7,194 nt of DNA from Methylomarinum sp. (GCA_013139755.1 WTAG01000714.1:1-7194), one strand, 5' to 3'; positions 1 through 7,076 are shown, counted from the first letter of the stretch. Made by a program: numbers and translations. Notes: generated by a model from the letters alone, not told the origin.

Positions 1-197
1 ATTTGAGGATTGTTACCCCATACCTCAGGCCACTGCCATGGGTTTTCCAGAAATTTTCCAGAAATATCCCATAAGGTATCCCCTTTGACTACTGTGTATT
101 GATCTGGATGGTTGGGGTTGATTTTAATACTATCAGCCAGAATATTAGTACTGAGTAGTAATGAAAACAATAATCCCAAGGTTTTTAGAAAAGCCAT
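1..197 (-). CDS. tsaP: LysM-domain secreted protein, TsaP-like (5' part only)
   Basis: This is the first 65 codons of a minus-strand gene that continues past the left edge of the window. The protein begins MAFLKTLGLLFSLLLSTNILA, a Sec-type signal peptide with a probable cut after Ala21. It continues into a LysM peptidoglycan-binding domain, seen as YTVVKGDTLWDISGKFL at residues 34-50, followed by NPWQWPEVWGNNPQ at 52-65. The WPEVW-NPQ extension after the LysM core is typical of the family that includes Pseudomonas PA0020/TsaP, which binds peptidoglycan and associates with the type IV pilus secretin. In Pseudomonas this gene also lies next to def, so the context supports orthology. The ATG is 11 nt downstream of a weak AGGG, so the ribosome site is poor. 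Secretion and LysM are seen directly. The link to pili is an inference from family and synteny, and the C-terminal part cannot be checked here. Confidence 0.85.
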   Translation of the reverse strand, partial: MAFLKTLGLLFSLLLSTNILADSIKINPNHPDQYTVVKGDTLWDISGKFLENPWQWPEVWGNNPQ

Positions 198-227
198 AGT
201 TTATACTGCCCTAAATAAATTTAAATG

Positions 228-262
228 TTATCTGAATTTAAAGTTTAGATGAAATCAGATAA
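228..262. repeat. Imperfect inverted repeat in divergent promoter region
   Basis: TTATCTGA at 228-235 is exactly the reverse complement of TCAGATAA at 255-262. Allowing one bulged A at 236, the pairing extends by TTT (237-239) against AAA (252-254), giving about 11 pairs around a 12-nt centre. The right arm overlaps the candidate -10 box of def. No T-run follows on either strand, so it does not look like an intrinsic terminator. It could be an operator for a dimeric regulator or a chance product of AT-rich sequence. Confidence 0.5.
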
Positions 263-265
263 AAT
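237..265 (+). promoter_or_regulatory. Candidate sigma-70 promoter for the def operon
   Basis: TTTAAA at 237-242 (a weak -35) is followed after 17 bases by TAAAAT at 260-265 (a good -10). Transcription would start near 272, leaving a leader of about 30 nt before the TTG start of def. A second TAAAAT at 275-280 has no acceptable -35. In such AT-rich DNA matches of this quality arise easily, so confidence is low. Confidence 0.35.
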
Positions 266-292
266 TCCAGTGTTTAAAATATTTGAAAAAGT

Positions 293-298
293 GGAGAG
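293..298 (+). promoter_or_regulatory. Ribosome binding site deciding the TTG start of def
   Basis: GGAGAG at 293-298 is the strongest Shine-Dalgarno sequence near def. Its GGAG core ends 6 nt before the TTG at 303. An in-frame TAG at 300-302 directly precedes the TTG, so no upstream start is possible. The next in-frame ATG comes far inside the conserved domain. Confidence 0.85.
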
Positions 299-302
299 TT
301 AG

Positions 303-815
303 TTGAGTATTCTAACCGTTCTTGAGTTCCCCGATAAGCGTTTACGAACTAAAGCGAAGAAAGTAACTGTTTTTGATGGTGCAATCGAAGCATTAGTTGA
401 TGATATGTTGGAGACGATGTATGACGCTAGAGGGGTTGGTTTAGCAGCAACACAGATTGATGTGCATCAACGAATTATAGTGATTGATATCAGCGAAGAA
501 AATGATGCACCTTTATGTTTGATCAATCCAGAAATTATTGAAAAGGATGGCGTAGAAGAGGAAGAGGAAGGTTGTTTGTCTGTGCCCGGTTTTTTTGAAA
601 AGATAAAGCGTGCTAAACATGTCAAGGTAAAGGCCTTTGATAAACAAGGTAAACCTTTTGAAATGGAGGCAGATGAGCTTTTATCTATTTGTATCCAGCA
701 TGAAATGGATCATTTGGAAGGTAAATTGTTTGTAGATTATATTTCACCATTAAAAAGACAACGTATTAAAGCTAAGTTAGAAAAAATACATAAGCAACAA
801 GGTAAAAAAGCTTAA
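303..815 (+). CDS. def: Peptide deformylase
   Basis: This cytoplasmic metalloenzyme removes the N-formyl group from the initiator Met of new proteins. At 170 residues it has the usual length for type I bacterial Def. All three signature motifs are present: GVGLAATQ at residues 44-51, EGCLS at 89-93 and HEMDH at 133-137. Cys91, His133 and His137 should hold the metal, and Glu134 is the catalytic acid/base. The start is TTG, fixed by the GGAGAG ribosome site and an adjacent upstream stop. The resulting N-terminus, [15 protein letters not shown], matches the conserved family start. Its stop codon overlaps the ATG of fmt by one base (TAATG), so the enzyme that removes the formyl group is coupled to the one that adds it. 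An acidic run (EEEEE, 85-89) lies just before motif II and is mildly unusual. The identification is secure. Confidence 0.98.
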   Translation: MSILTVLEFPDKRLRTKAKKVTVFDGAIEALVDDMLETMYDARGVGLAATQIDVHQRIIVIDISEENDAPLCLINPEIIEKDGVEEEEEGCLSVPGFFEKIKRAKHVKVKAFDKQGKPFEMEADELLSICIQHEMDHLEGKLFVDYISPLKRQRIKAKLEKIHKQQGKKA

Positions 816-1741
816 TGAAAATTATTTTTGCAGGAACCCCAGATTTTGCAGTCCCCGCATTGCAAATGTTGATTGATTCAGAGCATGAGGTTTGTGCAGT
901 TTATACGCAGCCAGATCGGCCAGCAGGGAGAGGACGAAAACTAACGCCTAGTCCCGTTAAAAAATTGGCTATAGCAGCGGATATTCCTGTTTTACAGCCA
1001 GAGACGCTAAAAACAGAAGAGGATCTAAAGCAATTATCTTCGTTTGATGCTGATTTAATGATTGTGGTTGCTTATGGCATTATTTTGCCTCAAAGCGTAT
1101 TAGATGCTCCTCGATTAGGTTGTCTTAATATTCATGGTTCTTTATTACCGCGTTGGCGGGGGGCTGCACCGATTCATCGTGCCGTGATGGCTGGAGACGA
1201 TAAAACCGGTGTGACGATTATGCAGGTGGTGAAAAAATTGGATGCAGGCGATATGTTGCATAAGGAAGAGTGTGTGATTGAAGCTACGCACAGTAGTAGT
1301 GATTTGCATGATAAATTGGCAGATTTAGGCGCTATAGGTTTGCAAAAAGTGTTGTCACAAATTGAATCCGGTACTTTGGTGGCCGAAAAACAAGATGAGT
1401 CTTTAGTGACTTATGCTGAAAAGCTAGAAAAAAGTGAGTCTCAATTGGATTGGAATTTATCTGCGCTAGAACTGGATAGAAAAATCAGAGGGCTTAACAG
1501 CTGGCCAGTGGCTCAAACCTTGTTTCAAGGTAAGGTGTTGCGTATATGGAAAGCTAAATTGGTTGATGAGGAAGCGCATACTGCCGCAGGCACAGTCATG
1601 CTGCAAGGTAAGCGTATGAGTGTGGCAACCGGCAAAGGTGTTTTAGACTTACTGGAAGTTCAGATGCCAGGCGGGAAGCGTATGGTTATTCATGCCTTTT
1701 TGAATTCACATAAGGTTGATGGGATTAAATTAGGCGAATGA
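815..1741 (+). CDS. fmt: Methionyl-tRNA formyltransferase
   Basis: Fmt transfers a formyl group from 10-formyl-tetrahydrofolate to Met-tRNA(fMet), making the initiator tRNA used by bacterial ribosomes. The protein has 308 residues, against about 315 in E. coli. It opens with [16 protein letters not shown], the start of the Rossmann-like formyltransferase domain (about 1-188). The loop RPAGRGRKLTPSPVK at 35-49 is a family signature. The active-site segment NIHGSLLPRWRGAAPIHR spans 105-122, with Asn105, His107 and Asp143 (in LDAGDML) as the expected catalytic residues. The C-terminal tRNA-binding domain runs from about YAEKL (200) to the end and includes the conserved RGLNSWP. The ATG overlaps the def stop by one base and the gene's own stop overlaps the rsmB start by four, so coupled translation is likely. 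Nothing looks damaged. Confidence 0.98.
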   Translation: MKIIFAGTPDFAVPALQMLIDSEHEVCAVYTQPDRPAGRGRKLTPSPVKKLAIAADIPVLQPETLKTEEDLKQLSSFDADLMIVVAYGIILPQSVLDAPRLGCLNIHGSLLPRWRGAAPIHRAVMAGDDKTGVTIMQVVKKLDAGDMLHKEECVIEATHSSSDLHDKLADLGAIGLQKVLSQIESGTLVAEKQDESLVTYAEKLEKSESQLDWNLSALELDRKIRGLNSWPVAQTLFQGKVLRIWKAKLVDEEAHTAAGTVMLQGKRMSVATGKGVLDLLEVQMPGGKRMVIHAFLNSHKVDGIKLGE

Positions 1742-3030
1742 GTTTACGATTAATTGCAACAGGTGTTTTAGTTAAGGTTGTTAAAGATGGGCAGTCCTTA
1801 ACGGTGGCTTTGGAAAAAGCCTTTGAGTCTGTAGAGGACAGTAAAGACAGGGCTTTTATTCAAGCCTTATGTTTTGGCGTGATACGCCAATATCATCGCT
1901 TAGATTTTATTTTGCAGCAGTTGTTAAGCAAAGCCTTAAGAAATAAAGATACCGATATTAAGATGTTGTTATTGATAGGTTTGTATCAATTGCAATATAT
2001 GCGGGTTAAGTCTCACGCGGCTGTGTCTGAAACAGTGTCTGCGGCAAAGAAAAAAAGTTGGGCAAAGTCATTGGTTAATGGTGTGCTTAGACAATATATT
2101 CGTGAGCAGGACAGTCTGGAAGATGCCGCCAATAAAGATCGTTTGGCAGCAAATTCACATCCTGAATGGTTGGTTAATAAACTAGAAAATGATTGGCCAG
2201 AGCAAGCAACGGCTTTATTAGCGGAAAATAACAAACAACCTCCTATGGTTTTGCGGGTCAATTTATCTCAAACAACGCGAGAGGTTTATCTTCAGTTGTT
2301 AATGGATAAAGAAATTACCGCCAGTGTGGTTTCCTTTTGTCCGACTGCCATTGTTTTGGAGCAGCCGGTCGCCGTTGAAAAACTTCCCCGTTTTAATGAC
2401 GGGTGGGTTTCGGTTCAAGACACCGCCGCCCAATTAGCCGCGCAATTGTTAGATGTGCAAGCAGGGCAGTCTGTGCTGGATTTATGTGCTGCGCCAGGTG
2501 GTAAAACAGCTGCTATTCTTGAGGGGCAGACTGAATCTATTTCTATGCTGGCAGTTGATATTGATGAGGGCAGGTTAACGCGAGTGAATGAAAATTTACA
2601 GCGACTTAAGCTACAGGCAAAAGTAATTGTAGGTGATGCATCAAAACCTGATGAGTGGGTGCAAGGTCAGGTTTTTGATCGGATTCTTGTCGATGCACCT
2701 TGTTCGGCTTTAGGTGTTATCCGGCGACATCCTGATATTAAAATCTTGCGTAGAGAGACTGATATTTCTACATTACAAACCATTCAGCAGCAAATTTTAA
2801 ATGCAGCGTGGGAATTATTAGCGCCAGGCGGTATTTTGTTGTATGCAACTTGTTCTGTTTTAAAACAAGAGAATGAGTTGCAAGTCGAAAGCTTTTTAAA
2901 GACACATAAGGATGCATCTGAAGTGGTTATTGAGGGTGAATGGGGCGTAAAGCGCGGGGTTGGTCGTCAAGTGCTGACGGGGAATTTGGCTATGGATGGG
3001 TTTTATTACGCTAAATTAATTAAGCAATGA
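1738..3030 (+). CDS. rsmB: 16S rRNA (cytosine-967-C5)-methyltransferase RsmB
   Basis: RsmB (Sun/Fmu) uses S-adenosylmethionine to methylate C967 of 16S rRNA. The protein has 430 residues, almost the same as E. coli RsmB (429). Residues 1 to about 140 form a NusB-like RNA-binding domain. The catalytic domain shows the SAM-binding motif I LDLCAAPGGKT (247-257), AVDID (272-276), motif IV DAPCSALGVIRRHPDIK (319-335) with Cys322, and motif VI ATCS (370-373) with Cys372. The two cysteines are the pair used by m5C methyltransferases: the motif VI Cys attacks the base and the motif IV Cys helps release the product. The C-terminal GFYYAKL at 421-427 is the usual family ending. The start ATG overlaps the fmt stop (ATGA), and the stop overlaps the next start in the same way. 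The other m5C family, RsmF, differs in length and lacks the NusB domain, so RsmB is secure. Confidence 0.97.
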   Translation: MSLRLIATGVLVKVVKDGQSLTVALEKAFESVEDSKDRAFIQALCFGVIRQYHRLDFILQQLLSKALRNKDTDIKMLLLIGLYQLQYMRVKSHAAVSETVSAAKKKSWAKSLVNGVLRQYIREQDSLEDAANKDRLAANSHPEWLVNKLENDWPEQATALLAENNKQPPMVLRVNLSQTTREVYLQLLMDKEITASVVSFCPTAIVLEQPVAVEKLPRFNDGWVSVQDTAAQLAAQLLDVQAGQSVLDLCAAPGGKTAAILEGQTESISMLAVDIDEGRLTRVNENLQRLKLQAKVIVGDASKPDEWVQGQVFDRILVDAPCSALGVIRRHPDIKILRRETDISTLQTIQQQILNAAWELLAPGGILLYATCSVLKQENELQVESFLKTHKDASEVVIEGEWGVKRGVGRQVLTGNLAMDGFYYAKLIKQ

Positions 3031-3575
3031 AGATCTATGCTCTGATAGCCATGCTGGGTTTGATGTCAGGGCAAGTAGGCGCTGAAGTGTTTTCAGCAAG
3101 TATTCAGCATGTTGATGTCGAATTAATCGATAGTCAGTATGAATTAAATGCGGATATAGATTACAAATTAAGTCATACAGCTAAAGAAGCCTTATATAAA
3201 GGGATACCTCTGGCTTGGTCTGTGTTGGTAGAGGTTAAACGTGAAGGTTTTTTGTGGGATTCCACGCTGAATGAAATAGCCTTAAAATATCAAATCCAAA
3301 ATCATGCCTTACTGAATTTATTTAGCGTAAAAAACATCAACAAAGGCAGTAAAGAGATGTTTTCAACGTTAACGGCTGCCTTAAATGCGATGTCAAGGAT
3401 TAGACGATTAAAACTTGTCGATAACGCGGTTATCAAGCCGGTATCTGATTATTATGTAGCAATAAAGGTCGAGTTTAGTCGAGAAGCTTTGCCTATTCCC
3501 TTGCGACCTTTATCTTACTTTGATTCGCAATGGGCATTGTCCAGCGATTGGGAATTATGGCCATTACAAAATTAA
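3027..3575 (+). CDS. DUF4390 secreted protein of unknown function
   Basis: This 182-residue protein starts with a Sec signal peptide: a Lys at position 3, a hydrophobic stretch and VGA|E with a probable cut after Ala19. The mature protein would lie in the periplasm. I recognise the DUF4390 pattern: a hydrophobic GIPLAWSVLVEV segment (59-70) followed by KREGFLWD (71-78), then ALNAMSRIRRL (118-128), ALPIPLRPLSYF (154-165) and the Trp-rich end QWALSSDWELWPLQN (168-182). No enzyme motif is visible and no function is established for this family as far as I know. The ATG overlaps the rsmB stop by four bases and its 3' end overlaps the kinase gene. Sitting directly before an NtrY-type kinase with a large periplasmic region, it may help sensing or modulate the kinase, but this is inference from position only. 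Confidence 0.85.
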   Translation: MKIYALIAMLGLMSGQVGAEVFSASIQHVDVELIDSQYELNADIDYKLSHTAKEALYKGIPLAWSVLVEVKREGFLWDSTLNEIALKYQIQNHALLNLFSVKNINKGSKEMFSTLTAALNAMSRIRRLKLVDNAVIKPVSDYYVAIKVEFSREALPIPLRPLSYFDSQWALSSDWELWPLQN

Positions 3576-5704
3576 AATTCCCCATTAGCGTATCTATCCT
3601 GACTTTGTTTGGGTTGATACTAATGTCGTTGCAGTTAATGAGCACGGCAACGCAAGAGTCATCAGAATTAAGCGATATGTATTCGTGGTTATTATTAGGT
3701 AATAGCTTAGGGTCGATTGTGCTGTTTATTCTGATAGGCATTAATGTCTATTCTTTAGTTAGAGCATTAAAAAAGAGGGAGGCTGGGTCTAGATTAACTA
3801 CTCGAATGATCTCTTTATTTGTGGTGTTAGCCATTGCACCTGCGGTGATCGTTTTTTATTTTTCCGTGCAATTTTTAAATCAAGGGATAGATAGCTGGTT
3901 TAACGTGGAAATAGATAGGGCGATGGATGATGCACTAGAATTAAGCGAAGCCTCTTTGGATCAGCGAATGCGCTTGCATTTGAAACAGACCTATCAAATA
4001 GCCGAAGAAGTGACAGGTAAGTCTCAAACATTAATCGCACTTGAAATGGATGACCTGCGAGAGAAAGTAGGGGCAACTGAAATTGCTCTGTTTTCACGAC
4101 AAGGTCATGTGATCGCTTCCGATAATATCGACCCCAGTAATATATTGCCGGAATTTCCAAGTGAGAATGTCTGGTTGCAGGCAAGGCAAAATCAGGCTTA
4201 TTTTGCTTTTAGCCCAAGAAATGATGGGAGATTGCTGATTCAAGTGATTGTACCTGTTCATGATGACGAGCCGCGTTATTTACAGGCATTATTTCCAGTC
4301 CCTGTAAGAATTGCGGATTTAGCAGATTCTATTGATTTTGCTTTTGTTCGCTATCAAGAAATGACTTTTCTGCGTGATTCGTTGAAAACCAGTTTTTTGC
4401 TGGTGTTGTCGCTGGTTTTGCTGTTAAGTTTATTGGCTGCTATTTGGGTGGCTTTTGTCAGTATTCGTCAAATTGTATCGCCTGTAAAAGAGTTGGTTAA
4501 GGGTACGCAAGCCGTGGCGAGTGGAAACTATAAACAACAGTTGCCCGTCATGAGTCAGGATGATTTGGGTTTTTTAGTCGAATCATTTAATGATATGACT
4601 CAGCGTATCGCCCAGTCACAAGATGAAACTAAAGCCGCAGGGCTTGAGGTTGAGCAGCAACGCGCTTATTTAGAGACGGTTTTATCCAATTTAACCGCAG
4701 GTGTGATCAGTTTTGGTGATTCCCATAAAATCCGCACAGCAAATCAAGCGGCATATCGAATTTTACATATACCAGTTAGTCATTTTGTCGGGCAAACATT
4801 GTCGGATATAGTTGTCGGACATGCAGAGTTAACACAGTTTTTAGAAGCGATACAGAATCTGTTGGAACAAGCTGAAGATATTTGGCAGCAACGTTTTGCT
4901 TTTTTAGGCCCGAATGGTCGGCAGGAATTACTTTGTCGAGGAACGCCTTTATTTTCACCTTTAGGTGAGCGAGTCGGGGCGATTATTGTGTTTGATGATG
5001 TGACTGATTTAATTCAGGCGCAAAAAAATGCCGCGTGGGGAGAAGTTGCAAAACGTCTGGCGCATGAAATTAAAAACCCGTTAACACCAATACAATTGTC
5101 GGCAGAAAGGTTGCAGCATAAATTAGCCTCGGAATTGTCTGATAAGTCAGCACAGATATTGCAGCGTTCTACCCAAACGATTGTGCAGCAAGTTGAAGCT
5201 TTGAAATCGATGGTTGATGATTTTTCAGAATATGCCCGCTCAAGTAAAAAACAGGTAGAGCGTTTTAATCTTAATGATTTGGTTAATGACGTATTGGCTT
5301 TGTATGTGATGCAACCAGAGCTAAAAATCATAACGGCTTTTTATGCTGATAATATTGTGATTGAAGCAGACCCCATTAGTATCAGGCAGGTGCTGCATAA
5401 TGTGGTTAAAAATGCACAGGAGGCAATGGGTGGTCGCGGCCGGATTGATATAAAGCTAGACAAAGTGCGGAGAAATAACGCAGAGTATGTGGAAATTTCC
5501 ATTTATGACAATGGTTGTGGGCTTAATGCAGAGCAAGTAGACACAGTATTTGAGCCTTATGTAACGACAAAAGTTAAAGGCACAGGTTTGGGTTTGGCTA
5601 TTGTAAAAAAGATTATTGAAGAGCATGGTGGCGTAATCTGGGTGGATACGTCTTATAATTCGGGCGCTGGCTTTGTTATCCAGTTGCCTACTGTACTTAT
5701 TTAG
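3557..5704 (+). CDS. ntrY: NtrY-like membrane sensor histidine kinase
   Basis: This 715-residue kinase probably senses an envelope or cytoplasmic cue and phosphorylates the regulator encoded next. Numbering is from the ATG at 3557. Four membrane segments are predicted near 10-28, 42-66, 84-107 and 278-302, leaving a periplasmic region of about 170 residues between the third and fourth. A HAMP domain follows (about 303-356), then a PAS domain (about 370-485). The kinase core has the H box AHEIKNPLTP with phospho-acceptor His503, the N box HNVVKNAQEAM (614-624), G1 DNGCGL (651-656), F box FEPYVTT (665-671) and G2 GTGLGLA (675-681). All look functional. An alternative ATG at 3530 would add nine residues but has no ribosome site. 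The 3557 ATG has GGGAA just upstream, though with short spacing. The architecture is that of NtrY. The actual signal is unknown, and a role in nitrogen control should not be assumed. Confidence 0.9.
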   Translation: MAITKLKFPISVSILTLFGLILMSLQLMSTATQESSELSDMYSWLLLGNSLGSIVLFILIGINVYSLVRALKKREAGSRLTTRMISLFVVLAIAPAVIVFYFSVQFLNQGIDSWFNVEIDRAMDDALELSEASLDQRMRLHLKQTYQIAEEVTGKSQTLIALEMDDLREKVGATEIALFSRQGHVIASDNIDPSNILPEFPSENVWLQARQNQAYFAFSPRNDGRLLIQVIVPVHDDEPRYLQALFPVPVRIADLADSIDFAFVRYQEMTFLRDSLKTSFLLVLSLVLLLSLLAAIWVAFVSIRQIVSPVKELVKGTQAVASGNYKQQLPVMSQDDLGFLVESFNDMTQRIAQSQDETKAAGLEVEQQRAYLETVLSNLTAGVISFGDSHKIRTANQAAYRILHIPVSHFVGQTLSDIVVGHAELTQFLEAIQNLLEQAEDIWQQRFAFLGPNGRQELLCRGTPLFSPLGERVGAIIVFDDVTDLIQAQKNAAWGEVAKRLAHEIKNPLTPIQLSAERLQHKLASELSDKSAQILQRSTQTIVQQVEALKSMVDDFSEYARSSKKQVERFNLNDLVNDVLALYVMQPELKIITAFYADNIVIEADPISIRQVLHNVVKNAQEAMGGRGRIDIKLDKVRRNNAEYVEISIYDNGCGLNAEQVDTVFEPYVTTKVKGTGLGLAIVKKIIEEHGGVIWVDTSYNSGAGFVIQLPTVLI

Positions 5705-5706
5705 GA
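5703..5706 (+). promoter_or_regulatory. Ribosome binding site for the TTG start of the response regulator
   Basis: AGGA at 5703-5706 overlaps the stop codon of the kinase gene (TAG, 5702-5704) and lies 8 nt before a TTG at 5715. This favours the TTG at 5715 over the in-frame TTG at 5673 inside the kinase gene. The upstream choice would add a hydrophobic, Cys-containing extension unlike any receiver domain start. Confidence 0.75.
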
Positions 5707-5714
5707 AAAAAGCA

Positions 5715-7076
5715 TTGAATACAGAATCACCTTATATATTAGTTGTTGATGATGAGCCAGATATTAGGCAGCTGGTTTCAGAGATTCTTGAAGATGAGGG
5801 TTATCAGGTTGAAATGGCCGATAATGCCGCATCAGCAAGAGATAAAAAGAATCAGCGTCAGCCACGGTTGATTTTATTAGATATTTGGATGCCAGATGCC
5901 GATGGTATTACTTTATTGAAAGAATGGGTTGCCGAAGAAAAGCCTCTTTGTCCTGTGATTATGATGTCAGGACATGGATCAGTCGAATCGGCTGTAGAAG
6001 CGACACGACTCGGTGCTTATGATTTTTTAGAAAAACCCCTGTCTTTGGCCAAGCTATTGTTAACGGTTGAACGTGCACTAGAAGCAAGTCATTTGCAGCA
6101 AGAAAATGCAGGGCTTAAGCAGCAGTTAATGCTGGATATAGAGCCTGTAGGTAAAAGCGTCGTAGTAGAGCGAACTAAAGAGCAGTTAAAGCGATTAGCC
6201 CAGCATAATGCCAAATTATTGCTTGTTGGAGAGGCGGGTGTAGGTAAAGAATTATTCGCCCGCTATTTACATAATAATGCGGCACGTCGTGATGGACCTT
6301 TTGTTGATGTCGCCGTGGGTAGTATCTCTCCTGAAAACTCAGCGGTAGAATTCTTTGGTAAGGAAGAGAGTGGCAAGGTTTACCAAGGCTTACTAGAACA
6401 GGCACATGGCGGAACCTTGTTTTTGGGTGAAATTGCTGGCATGGATTTAGAGACGCAAGCAAGACTGCTGAGCGCTTTAGAGTCCAGTTCTTTTCTTCGT
6501 GTGGGCGGGAGTGAGTCGGTGCGAGTCGATGTTAGGGTGGTCGCATCAACACGAGTCGCTTTAGATGAAGAGGTGAATGCAGGGCGGTTTAGACAAGATT
6601 TGTATTACTTGCTAAACGAAGTGTCGTTAGATATTAAGCCGCTTAGAGATCATGGTGAGGATGTACCTAATTTACTAAGCTATTATGTCGATTATTTTGT
6701 AAACATAGAGAAGTTGCCTTTTAGAAAGTTTTCTATGGCGGCACAAAATTATTTGCGGAACTATGGCTGGCCAGGGAATGTAAGAGAGTTGAGAAACCTG
6801 GTTCAGCGTTTAATGATTTTAGGTGCTGGAGATGATATAGAACTGGATGAGGTGAAAGCTGCGTTAGGTTCTATTGCTGATGAGCCAACTTATAGTTCAT
6901 CAATCCCTGAGTTTTTTAATCTGCCCTTAAAGGAAGCAAGAGAGCATTTTGAAAAGTCTTATCTTGAGTACCATTTTGATAAAACAGGTGGCAGTGTGGC
7001 TAAATTAGCAACAGCGATAGGTATGGAGAGAACCCATTTGTATCGAAAGTTACATGCTTTAAAGATAAAGCTATAA
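5715..7076 (+). CDS. ntrX: NtrX-like response regulator with degenerate AAA+ domain
   Basis: This 453-residue DNA-binding regulator is the likely partner of the preceding kinase. Numbering is from the TTG at 5715. The receiver domain (about 6-122) is intact: Asp12/Asp13, phospho-acceptor Asp56 in LLDIWMPD, Ser85 and Lys107. The central AAA+ domain keeps Walker A GEAGVGKE (172-179) and GNVREL (354-359). However, the GAFTGA loop that contacts sigma-54 is absent: the segment reads EFFGKEESGKVYQGLLEQA. Walker B is GTLFLGEI (233-240), with Gly238 in place of Asp. The sensor I Asn is replaced (ASTRVAL, 277-283), and YYRLN has become YYLLN, losing an arginine-finger candidate. The C-terminus is a Fis-type helix-turn-helix, GMERTHLYRKL (436-446). 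NtrX proteins are known to lack GAFTGA and act on sigma-70 promoters. The further changes suggest weak or no ATP hydrolysis, which is an inference. Confidence 0.88.
   Translation: MNTESPYILVVDDEPDIRQLVSEILEDEGYQVEMADNAASARDKKNQRQPRLILLDIWMPDADGITLLKEWVAEEKPLCPVIMMSGHGSVESAVEATRLGAYDFLEKPLSLAKLLLTVERALEASHLQQENAGLKQQLMLDIEPVGKSVVVERTKEQLKRLAQHNAKLLLVGEAGVGKELFARYLHNNAARRDGPFVDVAVGSISPENSAVEFFGKEESGKVYQGLLEQAHGGTLFLGEIAGMDLETQARLLSALESSSFLRVGGSESVRVDVRVVASTRVALDEEVNAGRFRQDLYYLLNEVSLDIKPLRDHGEDVPNLLSYYVDYFVNIEKLPFRKFSMAAQNYLRNYGWPGNVRELRNLVQRLMILGAGDDIELDEVKAALGSIADEPTYSSSIPEFFNLPLKEAREHFEKSYLEYHFDKTGGSVAKLATAIGMERTHLYRKLHALKIKL

Larger units (their letters stand above)
198..302. other. AT-rich divergent intergenic region
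   Basis: These 105 bases separate the minus-strand LysM gene from plus-strand def and must hold the control signals for both. The region is very AT-rich, with several TTTAAA-type blocks (for example ATTTAAAT at 219-226). It contains an imperfect inverted repeat and a candidate def promoter, both listed separately. I see no RNA gene and no small ORF with a convincing ribosome site. Confidence 0.8.

Noticed and set aside
198..302. Riboswitch or small RNA in the first intergenic region
   Set aside because: The region is short and AT-rich with only one imperfect repeat, and no known riboswitch core can be recognised.
2013..2261. Minus-strand ORF of 82 codons inside rsmB
   Set aside because: It lies wholly opposite a conserved rsmB segment and has no recognisable domain, so it is a shadow of the real gene.
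3493..3741. Minus-strand ORF of 82 codons across the DUF4390/kinase junction
   Set aside because: It is opposite two overlapping real genes, and no motif supports it.
3900..5331. Three minus-strand ORFs of 60-105 codons opposite the kinase gene
   Set aside because: Their translations look like reverse-frame noise, and the plus strand encodes conserved kinase domains throughout.
6175..6462. Minus-strand ORF of 95 codons opposite the response regulator
   Set aside because: It is antisense to the AAA+ domain and has no family resemblance.
6216..6640. Whether the odd AAA+ residues mean the regulator is a pseudogene
   Set aside because: The frame is open from the receiver to the helix-turn-helix, both end domains are intact, and the length is normal. 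Selective change of the ATPase sites is more likely than decay.
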